64,000 bases of DNA, taken from the NCBI GenBank assembly GCA_017449285.1, contig JAFSJX010000093.1:48892-112891 (forward strand). The letters are read 5' to 3'. The notes below the pieces were generated by a model. The model was not told where the DNA came from, made no database searches, and was given only the letters and a program-made list of their open reading frames with translations. Both the position numbers and the translations under genes were made by a program. The DNA comes from Treponema sp. (GTDB lineage: Bacteria; Spirochaetota; Spirochaetia; Treponematales; Treponemataceae). This document shows, piece after piece, positions 10,001 through 16,981 of this stretch (position 1 is the first letter of the stretch; every line of letters begins with the position of its first letter).

Positions 10001-10295
10001 GCTTACCGTCGGTCTGGACACCAAAGTGACCGATGAACTCAAAAAAGAAGGCTATGTGCGCGACCTTATCCGTGGCATTCAGAATCTGCGCAAGGAAAGC
10101 GGCTTTGAAGTGACAGACAGAATCAAGTTGTTCGTCACTGGCGATGTGGATTTGAAAGATGCATTTGCAAAGTTCAAAGAATTTGTTTCTGGAGAGACTC
10201 TTGCCACGGTGCAGGAATGGAAAGACAAACTGGGCAAACCGACCGCCGTTGAAGCAGATGATAAAACATGGAGTATTCAGATTGAAAAAGCGTAA
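7089..10295 (+). CDS. ileS: Isoleucyl-tRNA synthetase, long type
   Basis: Class Ia synthetase charging tRNA-Ile, 1068 aa. The ATP-binding HIGH signature appears as HFGH (residues 55-58) inside GPPFATGLPHFGHF. KMSKS is at about 618-622 in GRKMSKSLHNYTDP, and WTTTPWTLPSN marks the editing (CP1) region. Cys pairs (CPRC, CDDCG, CKCGG) suggest zinc knuckles. The length and the HFGH form fit the long, eukaryote-like IleRS branch, which is often less sensitive to mupirocin; that last point is family knowledge, not shown here. Translation starts at TTG 7089 after a GAGGAAG Shine-Dalgarno. It is first in a unit with the two lipoprotein genes that follow and overlaps the next start by 14 bases. Confidence 0.97.
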   Translation: MYKSVDAKVDFPKQEEEVLEFWKKNDTFKKSVAQREGGEEFVFFDGPPFATGLPHFGHFIPSTIKDIIPRYQTMKGKKVERRFGWDCHGLPVENLIEKDLGINSKHEIEAYGVANFNDKCRASVLKYTSEWRKTITRMGRWVDFDNDYKTMNPDFMETIWWVAKSLWDKGMIYEGKYILPYCPRCATVLSTHELAQGYKEKQDPAITIRFKVTKAPAAFSDPELTNGKTYFLAWTTTPWTLPSNLGLCMGPDIDYVKILDKSSGDYYIFAESRLSAYYKNPQDYEIIYRHKGAEFLGAEYEPLFPYFANLKDPAECEKQSGQKCEKGAFRMFNADYVSTEDGTGIVHIAPAFGEDDSKVFAGSGVPFVEPMDAECRFTKEVSDYAGLFVKDADKDIMDRLKKEGKLVKRDTVLHQYPHCWRCGSPLIYRGIGSWFVKVADQHERILKANSQIKWQPAHIKEGRFGKWLAGSRDWAISRNRYWGNPIPIWRCDDCGEKICIGSRAELKEKSGVDLQDLHKQFVDKVTIPCKCGGTMKRIPEVFDCWFESGSMPYAQQHYPFENKEYFEKHFPADFISEGLDQTRGWFYTLTILAAELFDKPAFKNCIVNGLVLAEDGRKMSKSLHNYTDPVDAINMFGADAIRLFLTHSAVVKADDLRYSDNGVREVLKNILIPLWSGYSFFVTYANIDGYTAKGSVFDGMKPSNPLDAWIVSITQKMVKDVTTALDDYDLSTAIDPLINFIDQLNNWYIRRSRRRFWKSENDNDKTEAYESLYYALKNFSLVAAPFIPFITESMWQNLRTEKDAESVHLADFPVYNAKLRDEKLEFRMDTVQKAVSMGRSLRNQFNLKNRQPLASTQLVTRNKEERTVLESMIDTIREELNVKEVIFHEREDELVEYKAKANFRTLGKELGAKMKAAAAKIQELKNQTIDDIISGKKVTIDVDGQSVDLNTEKIIVERIEKEDLKVVNDGTLTVGLDTKVTDELKKEGYVRDLIRGIQNLRKESGFEVTDRIKLFVTGDVDLKDAFAKFKEFVSGETLATVQEWKDKLGKPTAVEADDKTWSIQIEKA

Positions 10296-11187
10296 TTCGT
10301 TTTTGCTGGCAGCCATTTTTGTGGCTGTCACTCTGCTTTTCAGTTGTAAATCAACGCCTGAATCGGTTGCGGTGGACCCTATTACGCTTATTGATAGGGA
10401 TGCCGCATTGTATCTGTTCATTCCCGTGCAAAGTCATCTGCCGTTGATACAGACGGCATTGGTCAGTCTGAGCGGAATGGACGAAAAAGATGCGGAACGA
10501 ATCGCAAGCAGGACGGAAACGATTTACATCGCGGAGGAATCTACCAAAAACAGGCAGATTTTTCAGCTTTCGGCAAAAGGCTCCTATCCTCAGTTGATTG
10601 CAAAAATGGCTCTCACGCAGAAAAACGGCTGGACAGCGCAGGTTGCTGACGGGCTTTCCGTTCCGTACACGTACTACAAAAATCCGCAGTCACAGATTCA
10701 ACTCTCCCTCCCTTCTTCTGCAAATGCGATTGTCTCCTATAGCATTGAGCCGCAACTTGCCCAGTACGACGCGGAAGCCAAGGCAAAGACGGACGCGCTT
10801 GTTGAGGGAACATCTTATGGCGGACTTCCCGCAGACTTTGACAAAACCGTGTATGAATTCTTGACGACGGGAAATCCTAACGAAATCCGTTTTTATGAGT
10901 GCAAGGCGGACGCTTTCTTGCAGAATATGTTGGGAACGAATCTCAAACTGCCGCTCAAATCGGTTTCGGGAACGCTCGCCAATTCAAAGGCAGCGGGCGA
11001 ATATGATGGAAAACTGATTCTGGAAGTGACGGACGCGACTCCCGCAAAAATGAAGGCATTGATAGCGGGCTTAAAAATTGCGCTGTTTCCCATGCCGGCA
11101 AAAATTCAGCAGACTGGCTCAAGTCGTATCACCATTACTGATATTTCGCTCAGCCAAAAAACGCTGGTTTCGTTAATTTCGCAGTAG
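10282..11187 (+). CDS. Putative lipoprotein of unknown function
   Basis: About 301 aa. The N-terminus LKKRNSFLLAAIFVAVTLL followed by FSCKS is a lipoprotein signal peptide with a relaxed spirochaetal lipobox, so the protein should be lipid-anchored. The TTG at 10282 was chosen because GGAG lies eight bases before it and it places the Lys-rich n-region first; the longer frame runs back into ileS. I recognise no domain in the mature part. It begins with a DRDAALYLFIPV segment and looks like a soluble mixed alpha/beta periplasmic domain. It overlaps the end of ileS by 14 bases and lies 12 bases before a second lipoprotein gene, so all three are probably co-transcribed. Confidence 0.75.
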   Translation: MKKRNSFLLAAIFVAVTLLFSCKSTPESVAVDPITLIDRDAALYLFIPVQSHLPLIQTALVSLSGMDEKDAERIASRTETIYIAEESTKNRQIFQLSAKGSYPQLIAKMALTQKNGWTAQVADGLSVPYTYYKNPQSQIQLSLPSSANAIVSYSIEPQLAQYDAEAKAKTDALVEGTSYGGLPADFDKTVYEFLTTGNPNEIRFYECKADAFLQNMLGTNLKLPLKSVSGTLANSKAAGEYDGKLILEVTDATPAKMKALIAGLKIALFPMPAKIQQTGSSRITITDISLSQKTLVSLISQ

Positions 11188-11199
11188 GCAGGGGAGTGC

Positions 11200-11844
11200 G
11201 TGAGCAGACGATTTTTTGTTCCGATTGCAGTTTCTCTTGTTGCCGCTGGCGTTCTTCTCTCGAGTTGTGCCGCAAGCGGTGGACTTCTCGTTCCGGGACA
11301 GAATAAAATCATTCTCAAAAATCTTGCGACCGAATACTACAATGTGGCGGAAGCGTATCTTGGCGTAAAGAATTATACCAAGGCCGCCGAATATTACAAA
11401 CTTGCTATGCGCGATGAGAATTTGTACTATCAGGCGTACTACAAGATGGGCAGGGCGTATGCACTGGCAAAAGACTGGAACAATGCGCTTCCAATTTATC
11501 AGGATTTGCTTGCCCGTGACCCAGATAATGGTGAGCTTGCTTCTTCAATAGCCTATATCAATGCGATGAGGGGGGATGTGGACGAAGCATTTTCGCAATA
11601 TCGTGCGCTCATAGAAAAAAATCCCAACGATCAGGCACTGCTGGAGAATTACCTTTCGCTTCTGGTTGATACGGGTAGGGGAGAACTTGCCGAGGAGCAA
11701 TATTTTATCCTCAAAGAAAAATTCCCCGACAGCAAACTGGTCTCCTCGCTTGCAACGCGCATTGCGGAGATGGTGGACAATGCTGATCCCGATGCAGCAA
11801 AAATAAAAACGGCTGAAACAGATGCTCCAGCCGCTAAAAAATAA
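11200..11844 (+). CDS. TPR-repeat lipoprotein
   Basis: 214 aa, starting at GTG 11200 after a GGGGAG sequence. The signal peptide ends in LLSSCAAS, a good lipobox. The mature part carries tetratricopeptide repeats, for example NVAEAYLGVKNYTKAAEYYKLA, then a repeat around YYKMGRAYALAKDWNNALPIY, then one around DVDEAFSQYRALIEKNPND. TPR lipoproteins usually scaffold periplasmic complexes; no specific partner is indicated. The tail is a low-complexity Lys/Ala/Thr stretch whose DNA also forms a terminator-like hairpin for the opposite strand. Only three bases separate its stop from the stop of the convergent gene. Confidence 0.85.
   Translation: MSRRFFVPIAVSLVAAGVLLSSCAASGGLLVPGQNKIILKNLATEYYNVAEAYLGVKNYTKAAEYYKLAMRDENLYYQAYYKMGRAYALAKDWNNALPIYQDLLARDPDNGELASSIAYINAMRGDVDEAFSQYRALIEKNPNDQALLENYLSLLVDTGRGELAEEQYFILKEKFPDSKLVSSLATRIAEMVDNADPDAAKIKTAETDAPAAKK
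11799..11833 (-). terminator. Intrinsic terminator for the leftward operon, inside a coding region
   Basis: Read on the minus strand: CGGCTG, a 12-base loop, CAGCCG, then GTTTTTATTTTTG. This stem with a T-rich tail lies just past the stop of the leftward gene ending at 11848. It is embedded in the last codons of the convergent TPR lipoprotein gene. Confidence 0.55.
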
Positions 11845-11847
11845 TCG

Positions 11848-13086
11848 CTATGCGTTCTGTTTGCTTTGCATATATTGCCGGTAGCGTTCGGGATTGACCC
11901 GAAATGCGATAATCGGATTTTCATCATCGGTGTGCAGGGCGGCTTGCTCGGCTTCGGTTATCAGGCGGCTTGCGCTAATCGTTCGTTCGGAGCGGGCGGA
12001 GATACCTGCTGAAATCTTCGTTTTGATTTCATTTTGCTGTAAAATACGGTCGATAATGCCGTACAGGGATTGGGCGGCTGCCAGCGCGGTGTCAAGAACC
12101 GTATTTCTGATGAAGATTGCATATCCGTCGTTATAACCATAAATGTTTCCCTGTTTTCCGATTCTTTCCGTAAGCACAAGGTTTATGGCTTTTGCTGCCG
12201 CAGAATCTTCTCTGAAAGCGTTTATGGTGATGATTAGTACCGATACATCGCTGTTATTTGCTTCTGCATTGTCAAGCTCTTTCTGCAAGTCTTTTTCCAA
12301 CCGAAGTTGTGAATGAATCGGTCCGTCAGAAGCGTCGATAAATTCCTGTGCGAGTTCTTCCGCTGCCTCCCGGTTTTCTTCTTCCATCGCGCCAATCGGA
12401 TCAAATTCATCGTCTTCGACAGGTGCATCTGCAAGGACATTCGTGTGTTCTTCCGTAGACAGAATCAGTTCCGCTTCATCGGCTTCCATCGGTTCTTCAT
12501 CGCTCTCCATCGATTCATCATCGGAATCAGAATCAGTCTCGTCCTCAATGACAAGGTCATCATCGGGTTTGTAACGGCGATATGTTGGTGAGGTATGCTG
12601 AACGTGCAGAATCAAAAGCAGAATGACCGCGATAATCGTACCAAGCAGAATCAGACCAAATGCTATTTTTGCATACTGATAAATGGAAGAAGCGTTGAGC
12701 GTGTAGACCATTGCGGTGACCATAAGCGTATTTCCTAAAAGCGTGTTTGTTGAGCCCGAAAAATCGTTGACCACCAGATCAGAGGATGCCGCTCCGTCCA
12801 CGGGATATTCGTACAGGCGCATATTGTTTACGTCAAGCCGAAGATAACTAAAGTCATTCGGATAAGTGCTGACAAGATGCGTAAATTCGCTGTTAAATTC
12901 AATCGTTCCTGGCTCGTATTTTGCCGCAAGAGTGCTTGTTTCCATCATAAAGGTGTCAAAACGACGCTGAGCCTTTAGAGGACCTGTTTTTTTGTCCATA
13001 ACGATGCCCGCGATAAAATAGGCGATGGCAACCACGAAGATGATGGCGATTATCATCTGTGCAATCTTAACATTTTTTGTTCTCAT
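11848..13086 (-). CDS. Membrane protein with degenerate GGDEF-like domain
   Basis: 412 aa. One membrane segment lies near the N-terminus (IIAIIFVVAIAYFIAGIVM) and a second at about 140-165 (GLILLGTIIAVILLLIL), so about 115 residues face the periplasm. A very acidic linker (about 180-245) follows. The C-terminal region of about 140 residues has the layout of a GGDEF domain (SVLIITINAF, then YGYNDGYAIFI where GGDEF would be, then KTKISAGISAR). The active-site signature and metal ligands are not conserved, so catalysis is unlikely; a nucleotide-sensing or scaffold role is an inference. It overlaps the upstream DUF115 gene by four bases and is last in the operon, before a terminator. Confidence 0.6.
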   Translation of the reverse strand: MRTKNVKIAQMIIAIIFVVAIAYFIAGIVMDKKTGPLKAQRRFDTFMMETSTLAAKYEPGTIEFNSEFTHLVSTYPNDFSYLRLDVNNMRLYEYPVDGAASSDLVVNDFSGSTNTLLGNTLMVTAMVYTLNASSIYQYAKIAFGLILLGTIIAVILLLILHVQHTSPTYRRYKPDDDLVIEDETDSDSDDESMESDEEPMEADEAELILSTEEHTNVLADAPVEDDEFDPIGAMEEENREAAEELAQEFIDASDGPIHSQLRLEKDLQKELDNAEANNSDVSVLIITINAFREDSAAAKAINLVLTERIGKQGNIYGYNDGYAIFIRNTVLDTALAAAQSLYGIIDRILQQNEIKTKISAGISARSERTISASRLITEAEQAALHTDDENPIIAFRVNPERYRQYMQSKQNA

Positions 13087-14606
13087 AATTCTTCTATGTA
13101 CTCCAAAGTTTTTTTGTATGCAAGACGCGCTGTTTTTTCAAATTCGTCTTGTGGAAATCTGCGTTTCAGCCATGCGATGTAGGGCAAAAGGGTGATGAAC
13201 GCAGCATTCTTTTTGTTCGGTGAGCCAGCAAATGCATCGTGCAATGCTGCGGAATACGCGCTCGCAAATGCTCCGTAGGCTTTCTGATTCTCCACGTTTG
13301 TTTTCTGAGGCGGAAACAAGATTCCCCGTGACGGTACATTTTCGGTGCGTATATATTCAGTATCGGCTTTTTTTATAAAATTATTCACTTTCATATATTC
13401 TGCAAGCGATTGTCCATAGGAAGAAAGCAAGTCTGTCGTAAAAAAATCTGTTCCTGTTTGTTTTAGTTCTGTGCGCAACAAAAGATGAGCGAACTGACTT
13501 TCCGCCGGGCGCAGACGATTTGCTGTCGTATTGTACAAATCGTCCAAGTATGAGCCTTTTGTGTATGCTTTTCCACGGGAATAGCCGAAGTCCGCGCCAA
13601 AAAAACGGATGCGCTCAAAGCCCGCATGTACCGCAAAAGCCGCCGCCGTCACGGTGACTGTTCCGCTTCCTGCGGTTAGTTGGGGCAAAAAATGCGCTGT
13701 CTTTTGCGAAACCCATGCCGAAAGCGGATGCCCAGTCTGGATAAAAAACACGGAATTTGTCTGCGCGATGCGGCGCACGGTGGCAGGATTTGCGCTGATG
13801 TCGAAAATGCAGAGCGTATCGGGGGCGACCTCAAAAAAATGCGCATGGGAAATCATCTGCGCGTCAACACAAATCACGGCATCGCTCGTAATTCCTCGGC
13901 GGAGCAGGGCTCTGTAGCCTGTGTCGGTCGCAATGACAAAAAAATCATCGCGTTTTTTAAGAATTTCTGCGTATGTTTCGTCAAGGCTTGGACCTGCCGC
14001 AATTACTGCCGCCGTTTTTTTTGTCGGAAAGCATGGGAGAATCATTTTCTGCGAAAAAACTGTTTTTACATTCACAAGAATATTCCGCTGCCAGATGCCG
14101 CCAAAATGACTCTGCACCGAAAAATCTGCGCTGATTGCAGAAATCGTCTTGTTGATTTGCGTTTTGATTGCCTCGGCTTGAGCGGGAAAGGCATTCTCCC
14201 ATGAGCGCAAGGCGATGACGCTGATTGAATCAAAAGCGGCGGGAATAAAAATCTCAGGAAGTCGCTTTTGAATTTCGTCTTCGGACAGAACAAACACATC
14301 ATTCTGGTGCAGTACCGCCTGCACGGTAGGAATCTGCCGCAAGAACTGAATGTCGTCCTTGGTGTTTTCAATAGCAACGACGGTACTTTTTGGGAAACGC
14401 TTTTTTAGTGCCTGAATGTGAAATCCTCCGCATAAGCCTTGCACGATAAAAAAACAATTTTCCCCGGAAGCGGAATATTGCGAGGCAAACTGTTCTGCCT
14501 CACGCTCAGGGTTGTACTTTGAGTGAAAAGAAATTGTTCCTCTTAGAGGAATTGTACTGCCGTTTTTTGCTTCTGCCATGCCAGAATAAGAAAATGAACT
14601 ATCCAT
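13083..14606 (-). CDS. MptE-like/DUF115 (motility accessory factor type) protein, copy 1
   Basis: 507 aa. The central domain AAVIAAGPSLDE (about 199-210), followed by FFVIATDTGYRALLRRGI and DAVICVDAQ, is the signature of the MptE-like/DUF115 family. That family includes Maf proteins, which add nonulosonic acids to flagellins in several bacteria. No signal peptide, so cytoplasmic. It is a clear paralogue of the gene immediately upstream: both start with an AKNG segment and an FHS-YNP-REAEQ motif, and both carry the AA(S)GPSL loop at a similar place. It overlaps that gene by eight bases. The flagellin-glycosylation role is inferred from family and from the motility genes about 12 kb away; the exact sugar cannot be told. 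Confidence 0.75.
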   Translation of the reverse strand: MDSSFSYSGMAEAKNGSTIPLRGTISFHSKYNPEREAEQFASQYSASGENCFFIVQGLCGGFHIQALKKRFPKSTVVAIENTKDDIQFLRQIPTVQAVLHQNDVFVLSEDEIQKRLPEIFIPAAFDSISVIALRSWENAFPAQAEAIKTQINKTISAISADFSVQSHFGGIWQRNILVNVKTVFSQKMILPCFPTKKTAAVIAAGPSLDETYAEILKKRDDFFVIATDTGYRALLRRGITSDAVICVDAQMISHAHFFEVAPDTLCIFDISANPATVRRIAQTNSVFFIQTGHPLSAWVSQKTAHFLPQLTAGSGTVTVTAAAFAVHAGFERIRFFGADFGYSRGKAYTKGSYLDDLYNTTANRLRPAESQFAHLLLRTELKQTGTDFFTTDLLSSYGQSLAEYMKVNNFIKKADTEYIRTENVPSRGILFPPQKTNVENQKAYGAFASAYSAALHDAFAGSPNKKNAAFITLLPYIAWLKRRFPQDEFEKTARLAYKKTLEYIEEL

Positions 14607-16083
14607 AAATCTGTTTTTCCAGTTCCTCGATACAACGTTCTTTTTTTTCTGCGATGGTAAGCGCGTATTTTTTTTGCTCGTCTTTAGAGGTAGTGCGTTT
14701 TTCCATCATGCTCTCAACAGGACATAATTCGCTGATGTATTTATCAGAGGAGAACACCGTATGAATTGCCTTAAAAAGTTTTTCTGCTCTTCCGTTTGCA
14801 GAAGGCTTTGTTCTGATGATTTTCGGCAGCGTGAATCCGTCTTTTTTATGTCGGACAGAAAAATCATTCCAGGTGATGTCCTGAATTTTCCCAAGTGTGT
14901 GAGAAAACTTATAGTTATCGGAAAGCCTGAAAAGGCGTTTTCCCAGACGCTCAGACTGCGCGGCAAACCAATTGCGATAAATTTCGAGCGAACCCTGAGA
15001 GGCACATTCAGAGGCTGCCATTCGTGTGGATTTTGGGTTCAGACGGAAATCCTTTGCCTCGTTCAAAAGTTCAAGTGCGTTTGGCTGGGTGTGCTGAAAT
15101 CCTTTTGCGGGCGACAAATCAAGCCCGCAGAAATAGACATTTCCGCTGGTGAGCGCAAGGGCAAATTCCGCCGCCGTTCCGCTGACCGTTCCATTTCGTG
15201 TTGCTGACATAGCATCAATTTTGCAGACAGTGAAAAATTCTTTTTCTATTCCGTCATCGTAGTACAGGGGAACAATCGTATTTTGTGCGGCAAGTTCAGC
15301 GTGAACTGCGCCTTCTGCAGCACATGCAAACACGAGTGCAGAAACATCATAGCCAGGAGCGGAGAGATGCTTTTTTGCCCACCAGCCGCCGTCCGTAGAA
15401 ATGACCACATCAGGCTGAATTTTGGCGTGCAAGAGCGGAAGCAGGGCAGAGGAGACGGCGATTAAAAAAATCTCGTTTCGGTGCTCTTTTATTTTTGGCA
15501 GTGAAGAGGTAAGGCTTGGACCAGAAGCGGCAATTACAATGTCGGCATCTCCTTTTTTGATGATTGCCGTGTGACGGATGTGGTAACAGAATCTGACCGT
15601 GTTTTTAAGCCATCGTTTTGCGAAAAATGAGCGGGTGGCAAGCACATCGCGGCTTTTCAGCACGGCAGATTTTATTTCCTGCCATGCGCTTTTTGTCTTT
15701 TCTAAAAAAATCTGTTCTGCGGGCGGCCATGCAAAAAACAAGGCGGAACACAGATTTTCTTCCCCCAGCGCAGAAAATAATTGTTCAGAAAGCGCGGGGG
15801 TAGTATCCGCATAAAAACTGTAATCCCAGAGGTGGTCATATTCTGAAAAGTCCGCGCACAGCCGTATGGCGCACAAGGCCGCCTCGGGGAAACGATTCCG
15901 CAAGAATTGCGCGCAATAAGAAAACGCAGGTTCAATAATAATGATTGCCGCAGGATTGAACGGAATTTCGAGCCGAAGTACATATTGCTCTGCTTCGCGC
16001 GATGGATTGTATGCCGAATGAAAATGCTTTCCGTTCAGCGCACATGTTTTTTCTCCATTCTTTGCTTCAGAAGATGTGACCAC
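14599..16083 (-). CDS. MptE-like/DUF115 (motility accessory factor type) protein, copy 2
   Basis: 494 aa, paralogue of the following gene. The family loop is DIVIAASGPSLTSS (about 181-194), followed by IFLIAVSSALLPLL and DVVISTDGG. The N-terminal motif HSAYNPSREAEQ (about 22-33) matches HSKYNPEREAEQ in copy 1. The start is GTG 16083 with GGAA about six bases upstream, 22 bases after the previous stop. Divergence outside these motifs is large, so the duplication is old or the two have distinct substrates. Predicted cytoplasmic, with a probable role in flagellin or surface glycosylation. Confidence 0.75.
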   Translation of the reverse strand: MVTSSEAKNGEKTCALNGKHFHSAYNPSREAEQYVLRLEIPFNPAAIIIIEPAFSYCAQFLRNRFPEAALCAIRLCADFSEYDHLWDYSFYADTTPALSEQLFSALGEENLCSALFFAWPPAEQIFLEKTKSAWQEIKSAVLKSRDVLATRSFFAKRWLKNTVRFCYHIRHTAIIKKGDADIVIAASGPSLTSSLPKIKEHRNEIFLIAVSSALLPLLHAKIQPDVVISTDGGWWAKKHLSAPGYDVSALVFACAAEGAVHAELAAQNTIVPLYYDDGIEKEFFTVCKIDAMSATRNGTVSGTAAEFALALTSGNVYFCGLDLSPAKGFQHTQPNALELLNEAKDFRLNPKSTRMAASECASQGSLEIYRNWFAAQSERLGKRLFRLSDNYKFSHTLGKIQDITWNDFSVRHKKDGFTLPKIIRTKPSANGRAEKLFKAIHTVFSSDKYISELCPVESMMEKRTTSKDEQKKYALTIAEKKERCIEELEKQIYG

Positions 16084-16105
16084 AATGCGTTCCGAAAGGT
16101 TTCTG

Positions 16106-16981
16106 TTAGCCTTGCCTCAAAAATGCCAGCGTTCCCTTAGCATTAGGGCAGATTCCGGCAGTAAGCAGAATAACGCCTTTGGAAGCGTCCGTGCCAACGA
16201 TTTCGGTCATCATATTTGCGATGTGGAACTGCATCAGTTTTTCGTCAACCTCATCTTTTGCAAAAAAAGCGATTTTTATTTCTCCGTCCGCGCCAAGTAC
16301 GGCACAATTTGGCTTTTGGAACAGACGCTCGCAGATGCCAAAAAGTTCATTGTATATCGTTTGGATAGTCTTCTCCCGGGCATCCTGTGTGGCAAACGGC
16401 ACATCTTTTACCGCCGTGGTGACCGCTGTTTTTATGGAAAGAAAATACAGGTTCGCATTGGAGATTGCCAGTCCTTTTTTTATGGCATCTTCAGTCTCAA
16501 GGTCATTCTGTATGTTCCGATGGGTGTACAGGAGTTTTGTCAGCGCATCTTTCACTTTGTCGGGAGCGGGGAGTGCCAAATCATTATCTTCCTGAAGAAC
16601 AAGAAGAATGAAGTCCTCTGATTTGAGGAAGTGCAGTTTTGCAATCATGCTCAGCATGGTTTCCGAGAAGAACTGATTGAAAGAGGCTGTCTCATTCTGC
16701 CCCTGCAAAAAAGTCTGCCAGTTGCCGTTTGTTAGCAGCGTACCATTCCAAAAATCTTGGGTTGAATAAGAGAGCGCGATAGATTCCGCATCAAAACCGA
16801 CTGCTTTGGTGATGTAAAAAAAGGTTTCGTTTCGCTGGAAAATTGCCGCGTGAGTCAGTGCGTGTTCCTTACACCATGCATAAAACGATTCCGCTGTGCC
16901 TTGCGCCTCGTATTGTGCCGCGCGTTTAAGCAGCCCGGGACCGTTTTGCTCCATTGTGTTGATGTAACTTAACAATCCCAT
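16106..16981 (-). CDS. Conserved hypothetical protein
   Basis: 291 aa, no signal peptide, and I recognise no domain. It begins MGLLSYINTMEQNGPGLL, and the body looks like a mixed alpha/beta cytoplasmic protein (for example FILLVLQEDNDLALPAPDKV). Its ATG shares a base with the TAA of the upstream acidic-protein gene (TAATG), so translation is probably coupled. It is followed by the DUF115 pair. The coupling suggests a shared process with the acidic protein; nothing more specific can be said. Confidence 0.6.
   Translation of the reverse strand: MGLLSYINTMEQNGPGLLKRAAQYEAQGTAESFYAWCKEHALTHAAIFQRNETFFYITKAVGFDAESIALSYSTQDFWNGTLLTNGNWQTFLQGQNETASFNQFFSETMLSMIAKLHFLKSEDFILLVLQEDNDLALPAPDKVKDALTKLLYTHRNIQNDLETEDAIKKGLAISNANLYFLSIKTAVTTAVKDVPFATQDAREKTIQTIYNELFGICERLFQKPNCAVLGADGEIKIAFFAKDEVDEKLMQFHIANMMTEIVGTDASKGVILLTAGICPNAKGTLAFLRQG

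Noticed and set aside
9594..10421. 275-residue minus-strand frame over the end of ileS
   Set aside because: Phe/Asn-rich shadow of a well-conserved gene, no ribosome site, spans into the next gene.
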